Origin: Flavivirga sp. 57AJ16 | GTDB taxonomy: Bacteria > Bacteroidota > Bacteroidia > Flavobacteriales > Flavobacteriaceae | Assembly (NCBI RefSeq): GCF_028736925.1 | Contig: NZ_JAQZAT010000003.1 | Span: 62,001-126,000, forward strand | Reading direction: 5' to 3' | DNA: 64,000 nucleotides | Part shown: one piece after another, positions 51,509 through 62,300 of the stretch | Numbering within the stretch: the first letter of the stretch is position 1 | Layout: each line of letters opens with the position of its first letter | The notes under the pieces: model-generated | What the model was told of the DNA's origin: nothing | The model's database searches: none | Seen by the model: the letters and a program-made list of their open reading frames with translations, nothing else | Program-made: the position numbers and the translations under genes

Positions 51509-54385
51509 ATGAAAACATTAATTTATAAACCATTGCTCATGCTGTGGGTTATGATTCCTTTTCTTGTTACCGGTCAAACCGATGAAAAGGTCACAAATAC
51601 CATGGTGCCCAACTTATCAATAGATTACGAATACTATGAATTGGATAACGGTTTAAAAGTGGTCCTTCATATAGATAAGTCAGATCCTATAGTAGCAGTG
51701 GCCATTCAATATGGCGTGGGTTCCAGTAGGGAAGTTTTGGGCAAAACAGGCTTTGCACATTTATTTGAGCACATGCTTTTTCAGGAATCTGAACATGTTC
51801 CTCAAGATCAATTCTTTAAAACCATTCAGGATGCCGGTGGAAGCTTAAATGGTGGCACCGTACAGGATGGCACCATATATTATGAAACAGTTCCGAAGAA
51901 CGCCTTGGAAACCGTCCTTTGGATGGAAAGCGACCGTATGGGATATTTTATTAATACGGTAACGCAGTCCAGCTTTGTTAACCAACAAGAGGTTGTTCAA
52001 AATGAAAAGCGCATGGGGGTAGACAATACACCCTATGGGCATACAAGCTATGTAATAGCCAAAAATATCTTTCCCGAAGGACATCCTTATAGTTGGCCGG
52101 TATTGGGAGAACTGGAAGATCTTAAGAAAGCCACCTTAAAAGATGTAAAGGAGTTCTACAATAAATTTTATGGACCAAACAATGCCACCCTTGTGATTGC
52201 CGGAGATTTTGATGTCTCACAAGTTAAGGTTATGATTGAGAAATATTTTGGTGAAATAAAAAAACATGGTACCAATAAGCGTCTTAAACCTCAAAATGTA
52301 ACTATTAATAAGGTTAAAAGACTTTATCACGAAGATAATTTCGCGACAGCGCCACAGCTTAATATGGTTTGGCCCACTGTAGAGCAGTATTCAAAAGACT
52401 CCTATGCACTTGATTTTCTTTCAGAGATACTTTCTAATGGAAAAAAATCCCCTTTATATCAGATTTTGGTCAAAAACCGCAAGCTTACTTCGGCTATAGG
52501 TGCGCAAAGTAATTCAGGCCAGATAGCGGGAACGTTCGGGATAAAAATTACAGCGAATGACGGCGTCGATCTCGATCGTGTTGAGGTGGCTATTACAGAT
52601 GCATTAAAGGTGTTTGAGGAAACCGGTATAACAGATGCTGCAGTTGAGGGGATTAAAGCCCGTCTTGAAACGGCGTTTTATGCCGGTTACATGGGTGTTA
52701 TGGGTAAAGCCTATGCATTGGCCCGGTATACGGATTATACCGGAGATCCCGGGTTTTTCAAGAAAGATCTAGAACATACCATGGCCATAACTAAGGAAGA
52801 CGTTATGGCAGCTTATAATAAGTATGTAAAGGACAAACCTTACGTTGTAACGAGTTTTGTCCCAAAAGGTAAACTGGAACTTGCTGTTTCAGGTTCACAA
52901 AAAGCGGCTATAGTTGAAGAAGAAATTACTGAAAATGTTCAGACGGCTATAATGGATAGTGCCAATGAGGTTAAAAAGACCCCCTCTAAGATTGACCGGA
53001 GTAACGCTCCTGAAATAGGTGAAGCTCCCCCATTGAAGATGCCTGAAATTTGGGCAGCGGGCCTAGATAATGGGATGAAGGTTTATGGTATAGAAAAAGA
53101 CGAACTTCCAATCGTGAATTTTAGTATTGTTCTGGATGGAGGTCACTTATTTGATCCAGAGGACAAGAATGGTATGGCAAATCTTTTTAGTAATATGATG
53201 ATGCAAGGTACCGCCAATAAAACCCCTGAGGAACTTGAGAAAGAAATAGAGCATTTAGGTGCAAGTATTACGATGAACACCCACGACGAATCTATTTTGA
53301 TGATGGTAAGCACCTTGAAAAGAAACTTCTCAAAGACTATGGCGCTCGTACAGGAGGTTTTGATGGAGCCACGATGGGATCGGGAAGCATTTAACAGGAT
53401 TGCTACACGTATTAAAAACAGTATAAAACAATCGGGTTCTAAACCGGATGTTATTGCAAACAGCGTTTATAAGAAAGTACTTTATGGCAAAGATCATCCG
53501 TTTGCACGTCCTATCAATGGTACTGAAGAAACTATAGATAACATCACTCTGGCTGATCTTAAGGAATTTTACAATAAAAATCTATCACCTTCGGAGGCAA
53601 GACTTCATATCGTGGGAGCAGTTTCGCAATCAGAAGTGTTTTCAGCTCTTGATGGATTTGTAGCGTGGAAGATGAAAGAAGTTGATATTCCCTCTTTTAA
53701 TACGAAAAACACCAGAGACAAATCTACATTGTATTTTGTTGATGTACCCAATGCAAAACAATCTGTAATAAAGATAGGCTATGTAGCAATGTCAAGAACC
53801 AGTGCCGATTTTTATCCTGCTGAAGTTATGAATTATAATCTTGGCGGTAACTTTTCCAGTCGTGTTAATTTAATCCTTCGCGAGGAAAAGGGTTACGCTT
53901 ATTACGCTGAAACCGGATTCAGCAAAAGCAGGATGCCCGGAACTTTTACGGCTTCAACGAGTGTAAGAACGAATACCACTAAGGAATCCGTTGAAATTCT
54001 CAGAGATCAAATTTCCCGGTATAAAGATGGTATTTCTCAGGAAGCACTAATCTTTACTAAAAATGCTTTAATAAATTCAAATGCAAGAAGGTTTGAGACT
54101 AATTATGCGCTGCTTCGCATGCTACAGGAAATTAGCACTTATAATCTTGATTTTAAATATATTGAACGTGAAGAATCCATCACAAACCAGATGACGCTTA
54201 AGCGTCATAAAGAACTTATAAACAAATATCTTGACACGTCTACAATGGCTTATCTTGTTGTGGGCGATGCTAATACGCAGTTTCAGCAATTTAAGCACAT
54301 GGGCTTTGATGACGTTAAACTTTTGGACAAAAAAGGAAATGAAATAATTCTGAAAGAAGTGACAAAATCTTCCACCAATAAATGA
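51509..54385 (+). CDS. Secreted M16 family zinc metallopeptidase (two-domain, pitrilysin-like)
   Basis: A 958-residue exported peptidase. A signal peptide comes first (MKTLIYKPLLMLWVMIPFLV). The first M16 domain has the inverted zinc motif HLFEH at residues 84-88 and the downstream Glu ligand in QQEVVQNEKRMG (about 159-170). The second half begins near residue 510 (PEIWAAGLDNGMKVYGIEKD) and has no HxxEH, so it is the inactive partner domain that closes the chamber; a conserved RxxxY-type region follows (GGNFSSRVNLILREEKGYAY). Such enzymes degrade peptides too long for uptake. Being next to susCD suggests it acts on the imported or surface-bound substrate. Confidence 0.94.
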   Translation: MKTLIYKPLLMLWVMIPFLVTGQTDEKVTNTMVPNLSIDYEYYELDNGLKVVLHIDKSDPIVAVAIQYGVGSSREVLGKTGFAHLFEHMLFQESEHVPQDQFFKTIQDAGGSLNGGTVQDGTIYYETVPKNALETVLWMESDRMGYFINTVTQSSFVNQQEVVQNEKRMGVDNTPYGHTSYVIAKNIFPEGHPYSWPVLGELEDLKKATLKDVKEFYNKFYGPNNATLVIAGDFDVSQVKVMIEKYFGEIKKHGTNKRLKPQNVTINKVKRLYHEDNFATAPQLNMVWPTVEQYSKDSYALDFLSEILSNGKKSPLYQILVKNRKLTSAIGAQSNSGQIAGTFGIKITANDGVDLDRVEVAITDALKVFEETGITDAAVEGIKARLETAFYAGYMGVMGKAYALARYTDYTGDPGFFKKDLEHTMAITKEDVMAAYNKYVKDKPYVVTSFVPKGKLELAVSGSQKAAIVEEEITENVQTAIMDSANEVKKTPSKIDRSNAPEIGEAPPLKMPEIWAAGLDNGMKVYGIEKDELPIVNFSIVLDGGHLFDPEDKNGMANLFSNMMMQGTANKTPEELEKEIEHLGASITMNTHDESILMMVSTLKRNFSKTMALVQEVLMEPRWDREAFNRIATRIKNSIKQSGSKPDVIANSVYKKVLYGKDHPFARPINGTEETIDNITLADLKEFYNKNLSPSEARLHIVGAVSQSEVFSALDGFVAWKMKEVDIPSFNTKNTRDKSTLYFVDVPNAKQSVIKIGYVAMSRTSADFYPAEVMNYNLGGNFSSRVNLILREEKGYAYYAETGFSKSRMPGTFTASTSVRTNTTKESVEILRDQISRYKDGISQEALIFTKNALINSNARRFETNYALLRMLQEISTYNLDFKYIEREESITNQMTLKRHKELINKYLDTSTMAYLVVGDANTQFQQFKHMGFDDVKLLDKKGNEIILKEVTKSSTNK

Positions 54386-54430
54386 CATTTTCAGATGTCG
54401 GAAATAATATTAAAAAGGCAAATTTAATAG

Positions 54431-54908
54431 AGCGTTATTAAGATTAAAAAAGGGTGTAAACGAATTGCCCATTTTACCAGCAACCAATCATTTGAAATTT
54501 ACAAAAACCGTTTTGCTGGATACAAACAATCTTTGTTGGATAATGGATATAAATTTGATGAAAGTTTAACAATTAAAGTTAGAGGTAACGTTGAATCTGG
54601 TAAAATTGCCATAAGAAAGTTGTTGGCTTTAAAAAACCCACCTGATGCCCTACAAGTGATTGGAGTGCATTAGGTGCTGTTCAAGAATAAAACATCAAGG
54701 AATAAAAATTCCTGAAGAATTCTGTGGTGTTGGTTTTAGTAACGAGCCTTATACCCTGTTTATGGAACTTTCAATTTCTTCTATTGCCAATTTCCTTTGG
54801 AAATGGGCAAACAAACTGTAATACCAAAATAGAAAAAAAGATAGTGCTAAAGCCAAAATTGTATATTAGGCATGCCTCATTGAGAAGGGAATCTTTAAAA
54901 AAGAAATG
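54431..54908 (+). pseudogene. LacI-family transcriptional regulator, decayed C-terminal part
   Basis: Pieces of a LacI/PurR-type effector domain can be followed in successive frames: IKKGCKRIAHFTSNQSFEIY and KNRFAGYKQSLLDNGYKFDE (54443 on), ...LLALKNPPDALQ, then after a frameshift GIKIPEEFCGVGFSNEPYTL and FMELSISSI (about 54697-54780), and finally IRHASLRRESLKK. The DNA-binding domain is gone and stops interrupt every frame. It is convergent with uxaA, and such regulators usually control hexuronate genes. Confidence 0.75.
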
Positions 54909-54915
54909 AGGACTA

Positions 54916-56526
54916 TTAAAGGGAAACTCCACGTTTCCAAGGTATAAAATCGTTTTGGTTGAGAAGATTGGCTTTGGTTTTTACCTTACCGCTTGCCACA
55001 TCAATAATCAATTCCAAAAGCTCTTCAGCCATTTCCTCAATTGATTTTTCACCACGAATTATTGGTCCTGTTTCAAAATCAATAATATCGGGCATCTTTT
55101 TAGCCAATTCCGTATTTGAAGACACTTTAATTACTGGGGCCACTGGATTTCCTGTTGGTGTTCCCAAACCTGTTGTAAATAAAACAACATTAGCTCCAGC
55201 TCCGACCAACGCCGTAGTGCTTTCTACGTCATTTCCGGGAGTACACAACAAATTAAGTCCATTCTCTGATAGATATTCTCCATAGTCCAACACATCAACA
55301 ACTGGTGAAGTGCCTCCTTTTTTAGCGGCTCCGGCCGATTTCATGGCGTCAGTAATTAAACCGTCTTTTATATTACCTGGTGATGGATTCATATCAAAAC
55401 CAGAACCTGCATCGACCACAGATTTTTCGTAAGCTTTCATCAATTCCAAAAACTTATTGGCTTTGTTATCATCTACACATCTATTGACTAATTCTTGCTC
55501 AACACCACATAATTCTGGAAACTCTGCCAAAACCGCTGTTCCTTTAAGAGCAACAATTAAATCAGAAACATGCCCCAAAGTTGGGTTAGCAGATATACCA
55601 GAAAACCCATCGGAACCTCCACACTCTAAACCAATTTTTAGTTTAGATAAAGGTGCAGGTTTTCGTTCTATATTATTAGCTGTTTTAATACCTTCATAAG
55701 ATTCTTTAATAATGATATTTAGCATCTCATCAACGGTTCCAATTTGCTGTTGCTCATAAATCAGAACTGGCTTCTTCAATTTGGGATTAATTGTTTTTAA
55801 TGCCTCCTTAAAAATATCGATTTGAAGGTTTTGGCAACCCAAACTCAATACGGTTGCTCCAGCTACATTTGGGTTGTTTACATAACCGGCCAATAATTTA
55901 GCTAAACTTTCAGAATCCTGTCTAATACCTCCACAGCCTCCTGGATGTGTTATGAATTTTACATCAACATTGTTAAAAACATTCTCTGAAATTGCTGGCT
56001 TTACTTCTCCTTCTCCTTCTCCTTTAACTAAAGAACGCAACAATACGCGATATGGATTTTCTTTTTGTTTTAAAAGTTCTTTTTCAAAAATTTCCTTTAA
56101 AACTTCAATATTTCTGTTTTCACAAAACACTAATGGAAAAAACAGCCAGACGTTTTCTGTCCCTACTTGTCCATCTTCTCTATGGTACCCTAAAAAGGTG
56201 CTATCTTTCCATTTACCAACATTAGGTGGTGTCCAACTAAAAGAAGCTGTTTTACCAAACACTTTTTCACTTTGGTGCCTTACCTTTCCAGTGGTTAACA
56301 CACTTCCTTTTTTAATGACGCCATTGGCAGTTCCTACCAAAACACCATACATGATAATTCTATCGCCAGATTCAAATCTTTGCAAAGCTATTTTATGTTT
56401 TGATTTAGTATCTGATAAGATGCTAATATCCTCCCCTTCAAAAGAGACTATATCTCCTGCGTTCAAATTAACTAAAGCAACAGCAATGTTATCTGATGAA
56501 TTTACTTTTATAATTTTATTTTGCAT
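54916..56526 (-). CDS. uxaA: Altronate dehydratase UxaA
   Basis: A 536-residue altronate dehydratase that converts D-altronate to 2-keto-3-deoxy-D-gluconate. An N-terminal SAF domain (residues about 1-95, NIAVALVNLNAGDIVSFEGE) is followed by the GD_AH catalytic part, with THPGGCGGIRQDSESLAKLL, GLECGGSDGFSGISANPTLG and TGLGTPTGNPVAPVIKVSSN; conserved Cys residues in CGG bind the metal. Its start lies 32 bp after the uxaB stop, so the two form an operon for galacturonate breakdown. Confidence 0.93.
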   Translation of the reverse strand: MQNKIIKVNSSDNIAVALVNLNAGDIVSFEGEDISILSDTKSKHKIALQRFESGDRIIMYGVLVGTANGVIKKGSVLTTGKVRHQSEKVFGKTASFSWTPPNVGKWKDSTFLGYHREDGQVGTENVWLFFPLVFCENRNIEVLKEIFEKELLKQKENPYRVLLRSLVKGEGEGEVKPAISENVFNNVDVKFITHPGGCGGIRQDSESLAKLLAGYVNNPNVAGATVLSLGCQNLQIDIFKEALKTINPKLKKPVLIYEQQQIGTVDEMLNIIIKESYEGIKTANNIERKPAPLSKLKIGLECGGSDGFSGISANPTLGHVSDLIVALKGTAVLAEFPELCGVEQELVNRCVDDNKANKFLELMKAYEKSVVDAGSGFDMNPSPGNIKDGLITDAMKSAGAAKKGGTSPVVDVLDYGEYLSENGLNLLCTPGNDVESTTALVGAGANVVLFTTGLGTPTGNPVAPVIKVSSNTELAKKMPDIIDFETGPIIRGEKSIEEMAEELLELIIDVASGKVKTKANLLNQNDFIPWKRGVSL

Positions 56527-56558
56527 CCTCGTAATCTGTTTTGTTATATCATCAAAAC

Positions 56559-58004
56559 TTAATAAGTTTTGCTAAAATTTTCAAACCCTTCTTCAACGCC
56601 ATATGCATCTATTTCTCTTAATGCTAGGACTACAGCGTTTGTTAAATTTTCGATTTTAGTTAAATCTTCTTCCCAATAGTCTTCATTACTTAAAACCTCG
56701 TTGGTTATTTGATGGTAATCATTTGACTTCCAGATCTCATTGAAGTTGACAACAATGTCTTCACTGTCATTTACAGGCAGCTTTTCGCCTTTCCAAGTAC
56801 CTTTATAAAAACGAATCAAACATGCAAAAGCAAATGTTAAATGGGTTGGTACTTTTTTATGAATCTTTACATATTCCAATAAACTTGGTAATACCCTTAC
56901 TTTAAATTTTGATATTGAATTTAATGCAATGCTTGATAAGTTATGGATGATAAAAGGATTTCTGAAACGGTCTAAAACCTCTTCAGCAAAACCAATAAGT
57001 TCATCTTTATCCATATCTAATGTGTCAATAATTTCATTAAAAATAGCTTTATTTATAAAATCCCCTGTAAAGTTGCCATCAACCGATTGTTTTACGGTTT
57101 TATTGCCATAAAGGATAGAAAACGGCACCATGGTTGTGTGTGAACCATTCAATATACGTACTTTCCTGGTTCTATAAGGTTGCATATCATCTACAATCTT
57201 AACATCCAAATTTGTTTTATCAAATGGTAATTTTGCTTTTAACTCGTCCCCACCTTCAATAACCCATAATAAAAATGCTTCTGCTGCAACTATTAAATTA
57301 TCTGAATAATCTAGTTGTGCGCTATAAGCTTCAATGTTATCCTTTGGATATCCTGGTACAATTCTATCCACTAATGTGCTGTGGAACGAGTTGCTTTCTA
57401 ATATCCAAGTTTTGAAATCGTCTCCTAAATTCCAATCTGAAACGTATTTTAAAATGATTTCTTTTAAAGTTTCTGAATTATGGTTAATAAGCTCACAAGG
57501 GATAATAGTTAACCCTTTTGAAGTATCACCTTTAAAATGCTTAAACCTTTCGTATAATAATACCGTTAACTTCCCAGGAAACGAACTAGGAGGTTGCATT
57601 TCAAATTTATCTGACTCTAGATAAGTAATACCGGCTTCAGTAGTGTTGGAAATTACAAACTCTAAAGAATCTTCTTTAGCTAAACTTAAATAATCGTTAA
57701 AATCCGTATACGGATTTATACCTTTTACAAGGTTTGAAATAAGCTCAATATCTTGAATTTCCTTTCCTTTTTTTATGCCTTTCATAAATAATGTGTACAA
57801 ACCATCTTGTTCATTCAGTATGTTAACCAAACCTCTATCAATGGGTTGTATTACAACTATCCCTGCATTAAAATCTACAGCTTTATTCAGTTCTTGAAAA
57901 GCATAATCAACAAAGGCCCTTAAAAAATTGCCTTCTCCAAACTGTACAACCTTGATTGGCAGTTTTTCTTTTAACCTAATATTAGTTCTATTTAACTTTT
58001 TCAT
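56559..58004 (-). CDS. uxaB: Tagaturonate reductase (altronate oxidoreductase) UxaB
   Basis: A 481-residue enzyme of the mannitol dehydrogenase family that reduces D-tagaturonate to D-altronate with NADH. The N-terminal Rossmann part is VVQFGEGNFLRAFVDYAFQE. The catalytic Lys/Asn region is TRKVRILNGSHTTMVPFSIL (pattern KxxxxNxxH). The C-terminal domain has FMKGIKKGKEIQ upstream and ALNSISKFKVRVLPSLLEY. Full length, and first gene of the uxaB-uxaA operon. The isomerase UxaC is not in the window. Confidence 0.93.
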   Translation of the reverse strand: MKKLNRTNIRLKEKLPIKVVQFGEGNFLRAFVDYAFQELNKAVDFNAGIVVIQPIDRGLVNILNEQDGLYTLFMKGIKKGKEIQDIELISNLVKGINPYTDFNDYLSLAKEDSLEFVISNTTEAGITYLESDKFEMQPPSSFPGKLTVLLYERFKHFKGDTSKGLTIIPCELINHNSETLKEIILKYVSDWNLGDDFKTWILESNSFHSTLVDRIVPGYPKDNIEAYSAQLDYSDNLIVAAEAFLLWVIEGGDELKAKLPFDKTNLDVKIVDDMQPYRTRKVRILNGSHTTMVPFSILYGNKTVKQSVDGNFTGDFINKAIFNEIIDTLDMDKDELIGFAEEVLDRFRNPFIIHNLSSIALNSISKFKVRVLPSLLEYVKIHKKVPTHLTFAFACLIRFYKGTWKGEKLPVNDSEDIVVNFNEIWKSNDYHQITNEVLSNEDYWEEDLTKIENLTNAVVLALREIDAYGVEEGFENFSKTY

Positions 58005-58092
58005 TCTGAGTTTATAAAAGTATTAAAAACAAAGGTTAATTTTTCACTGGTTTTAAATTTTCATCTAATGGAATCATTTTGAGCATTGACAA

Positions 58093-58362
58093 GTGTACCA
58101 ATCCAAGAATGATTTGGCTCAAAAAAAGAAATTCCAAAACCTGGTTTTTCCTTCCGGAATAAGTTACGATAAGCTAAATGGCAAAGTTCAAACCAATAGG
58201 GTCCATTCTATTTTCTCTTCAACCCCTTTGATTTCAATAAATTTATGTAAAATAAAAAACGGAGAACCTATTGATATCAATAAATTCTCCGCTAGAGTGA
58301 CCTTCCCAGTACGATTTTCGAATCATTTTTTGGAGGATTTGAAGCTGTTAAGTAGTTTTTAA
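58093..58362 (+). pseudogene. C-terminal remnant of a serine site-specific recombinase
   Basis: An 89-codon frame reading LAQKKKFQNLVFPSGISYDK followed by a VHSIFSSTPLISI stretch. It matches the C-terminal end of large serine recombinases of Bacteroidota mobile elements (pattern LAxKxxLQxLLFPEGIxYxK...R..RVNxLFxxIPL). The catalytic Ser domain and the recombinase domain are missing; an in-frame stop lies just upstream. It sits exactly between uxaB and the Wadjet-type cluster. The rest of the 404-bp gap holds no other gene. Confidence 0.6.
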
Positions 58363-58408
58363 TGCTTAGTATAATCCCATTAACTAAGAGGATAAAACAA
58401 TAGGTAAA

Positions 58409-59317
58409 TTATATTTTAAGCATATCAATTAAATTATTTGACTCTTCAATGATCCATTGATTATTTTTAATTAACCCTTTTAATACATTTAGTTGAGTAA
58501 AAGTTAATAGAGAATCTATATTCCTATCTTTAATAGCCCATTTACTACTATGTTCAGTTTCTTCAATTCCTCTTGGCTCACCATTTGGGGTAAGAAGTTG
58601 AATCGTTGGTATTTTTTCTTTTACCAATGGGTAAATGATAAACAAACCATCGTAATCCCAATCACACGAATAATAAATAGGCAGGCCTCTTGTATCAGTA
58701 AAATCTAATTTATTTATGTTTTTGCCCCCAGCATACCAAAGTTCTATACCATGCTGACGAGGTTTGTTAGGTTTAGTAAGAAAATCAAGATTTTCACAAA
58801 GAATAATTGTCTTTGGCTTATAGCATTCTAGTTTATAAATATACTGCTGGTCTTTTTCATTTGCAAAATGTTCAACCTCTAAAATTTGCTTTAGAGCATT
58901 AACTAGAGAAGCTTTATTATCCAGATATTTTTCATTTTTAAAAAACATCAAAGAAACACCACGTAAAGACTCATCTGAAGCAATAATTTGGTTTCTTAAT
59001 TCCTCCAACGTTCCTTCTTTTTTCCATGCTTGGATATTCATTAAAATCTTAATATCATTCTCTTCAAAGCGAAGTTGAGGTTTTAACAGTTGGTTTTCTG
59101 ATAAGAAAATTTCATAACTTTTATATGTTTTCAAATAATCTTTTTCATATGTTTCTGTAAAGCCTTCTAAAGTAGATAGCTTATTATATGACTTTTCAAG
59201 TTTTCTTAGCGAGTTGATTAGATAATTAATTTCGCCACTTTTGTCTAAAGTATCATTCAACTTTGTCTCTCCATTAATATATAGACTATTTAATGCTTTT
59301 AATTCAATCCAATTCAT
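58409..59317 (-). CDS. Wadjet-type JetD/MksG-like Toprim nuclease subunit
   Basis: A 302-residue protein whose C-terminal half resembles the Toprim (topoisomerase VI A-like) domain of JetD/MksG: TIILCENLDFL supplies the Glu (175) and IYYSCDWDYDGLFIIYPL the acidic triplet (Asp219, 221, 223). The N-terminal half is helical and probably contacts the condensin. In characterised Wadjet systems this subunit cuts circular plasmid DNA once the SMC complex has extruded it. It is somewhat shorter than the usual ~380-400 residues. Its start overlaps the SMC gene by 4 bp; last gene of the operon. Confidence 0.8.
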   Translation of the reverse strand: MNWIELKALNSLYINGETKLNDTLDKSGEINYLINSLRKLEKSYNKLSTLEGFTETYEKDYLKTYKSYEIFLSENQLLKPQLRFEENDIKILMNIQAWKKEGTLEELRNQIIASDESLRGVSLMFFKNEKYLDNKASLVNALKQILEVEHFANEKDQQYIYKLECYKPKTIILCENLDFLTKPNKPRQHGIELWYAGGKNINKLDFTDTRGLPIYYSCDWDYDGLFIIYPLVKEKIPTIQLLTPNGEPRGIEETEHSSKWAIKDRNIDSLLTFTQLNVLKGLIKNNQWIIEESNNLIDMLKI

Positions 59318-62300
59318 TTTGAAATTCTGTTTATATAAATATTTAGATCTTCATTATTGTTCTTTGTTTTAAAATATGATGCAGAAGGGCAATAATTGAT
59401 ATTATCATCTTCTTTTCCTTTAATCAGGTGATGCGCATACCATTCATCAGACAATCCAATGTTGAACGTGTGTGGAGCCATAGTTACAATCTGGTATTGA
59501 AACTCCTCTGCAATGGCAGGAAATGTATTAAAGTTAGTATTATCAAGACTTCCCAATTCCTCCAAGATAATAAATCTTAGACCATTACGCTTTTCTTTTT
59601 GTACTGCTGAAAGTCTTGCTACACCAAGGAGTGCGATAGCCGAATAGGTTTCTCCAGTACTACCAGGAACTTCTGCTCCAAATTGATCCGTTAGCTTAGC
59701 TGATAACTCAAAATATGTTTTAGGGTTCAATAATTTATCAATTGGAACTTTGTTTTTAATCTTCGCTTGCTTTTTGAAAAAACCTTCAATAAAATCTACT
59801 ATGGATTGTCCAAATTGTAATTCTCCTTTTGTAGCCGTATTACGAACCTCATAAGCGATTTGTTTGATATAATCAATCTTTATTTCCTTACTGCCATCGA
59901 ATTCTAGTTTGAAATAAAACTTATTACTAATTTTTCGGTCAACAAAGAATGCATTTATTCTTTTTATCTGTTCATTATACTTTTCATAGCGTTCCGTAGT
60001 TTTACTGAATATCTTAATCATGTTATCCCTTATACCATCAGCTATAGTCGTTCGGGTTTGATTGGCTTCCTGTAAGGCTGTGGCAATATCATCTGTAGAT
60101 TTGATTTTGTTCCCCAATAACGCCTCTTCCAAAACCCGGAATGAAAAACTCTGGTCTTTAATCGCTAATTGCACACCAAGGTTTTTTTCATTACTCGTTT
60201 CTTCAAATAAATTGGAAATACCAATAAATGCTGTTTTATATTCTTCCCACAACTCATTGTAGGCATGCTCCAATTCCTCAGTGTTTCCATGTGTTAATGG
60301 AAAGTCAGTTATGTTCTCTTGGAAATGCTGGTAATAAGCACTATTGAGCGTGGTGAACTCTGTTTGCTTCTTAGTCAGATTACCAATGATTATCAGCAAG
60401 TCTTGTTTATCATCTTTTATTTTACTTTCCAGAGATTTGAACTTACTTTGGTTAGCTCCTTTTTCTTCATAAAACTTATCTTTCTTATCGCTCCATTCTT
60501 TACGAATCTCCAACAATTCCTTTTTTACGACTTCCGGCTCATCATATTCAATCTTAAACCGGTTTTTGATTTCCAATAATTCTTCTTCTTCTCTTGCCTT
60601 TTGCGATTGCAGTAGAGAAATCTTTTCATCAATTTGTAAAATGCAAGCTACTGCATTTTTTAATTTTTCAATATTGTTAAAAACAGCAATAGAAATATCA
60701 AAGGAATAATCAAATAGACTAACATTGTAAGGCTTTGCATCTGTGATATTCTCTAATGCTTCTAGCTTGGTATTTATCGAACTGATTTCGATATTCAATT
60801 TTTGAATTAACTGTTGTACAGATTGTTCCAGATTTGCTTTGTCTCCCAATAGCTTTGCATCTGGATTAAATTGTATAAATTGGTGTAATGCGCCCAATTT
60901 TAGCCAGATACCATCTTTAGATGGATTAGCTTCAAAATTTTTGATTAGTTCATCAGGATTGATATATTGAGATGAATTGTTAGGATTAGAAATTTCAGAA
61001 ATAGGTTTGGTTGCGTAATACAAAACCGTCTGTAATTGTTCATTATCTAACGAGGGTAGATTTTTAATATACCAGTGTAAAAGTCCACTTTCATCATTAT
61101 CCTGCAATAATGCTAATAGTTTTTCTTTGATTGCTTTATCATTTTTTAATGATGATTTTAATTCATCCAAAATCTCTAATTGTTCTTTTCGGGTTTGGAT
61201 AATTTTTTCAAGTGTTTTGTACTTTTCCAAATAAGGTTTTGCAAAAGTGATTTCTTTTTTAATACCTTCATTGTTTCTATTTAAAATATCAATTCTTTGT
61301 ATCTCATTTGCCCAGCTATCATCTACTTTAGGACGAATAAACATTTTAAGTTCATCAACTTCTTTACCCAACTTTTCTATGCTATTAGATAAGTCTTGAT
61401 AACGGTTGAACATATTAAAATTTTCATCTGCTTCCTCGTAACTCTTTTTAATTATTTCTTCTTCCGCTGGAAGATTTTCGATAGCTGTTTTTAGTTCAGT
61501 AAATTCAGTTTCTTGGATTGTTATCAGTCTCTTTCCTTCTGATTCTCTTTGTTCTAATTGCTTTAATTCTATGTAGGCATTTTGTAATTCAGCTTCTTTA
61601 AACGATTTAAATTTCACTTTGTGAGACTGTTCCAACTCTCGTAAATTGGTTAACCTTTTTTGCTTGTTGGACAGATTTTGAATGTCTTTATTTAGGCTTT
61701 CATATTCTCTCAATATCTTTTCTAGTTCGGATTGCTCTTTTTGAAAATTGGTAAGAATATCTTCATCGGATTCTTCAAAGAGAAATTCTTTTAAGTTTCT
61801 AGAAGCCTGGTTACCGCTTAAATTTAGCGTTTTAGCTTTTGAAAAGGATTGTATAACCTTAGCAAAAGCTTTTAGATTTTTGTCCTGGCTGAGGTTCAGA
61901 GGCATTATGTTTTTATCATAAAGGAACTTATAATAAGTGCTGACATTTTCATTATTACTGAAAAAGTTTAGTCGAAGTCTTTTTTTTTCGTAAAGGAGTA
62001 TTGCTAAATCCTGTATATCCACTATTTCTTTCTTTCCAGCTTCTTTTTCCTTTAATAAATCTTTGGCGAAAATAAGCTCTTCTTTTTCAAGAGATAGTTC
62101 ATTTATTTTCAGGTTTATATCTGCCTGTTTCGTAATAACAAAAGGGGTGATACGTTTTCCCTTTTGGCTATTTATCTGTATTCCGATACTAATAAACCTA
62201 CCAGTATTTACCTCAATATTCAAGAAACAATAAGCACATTTAGTTTTATAAGGAAGGGTATTGATTTGTCTTTCCTCTTTTTTTACCCCATCAGTACCGA

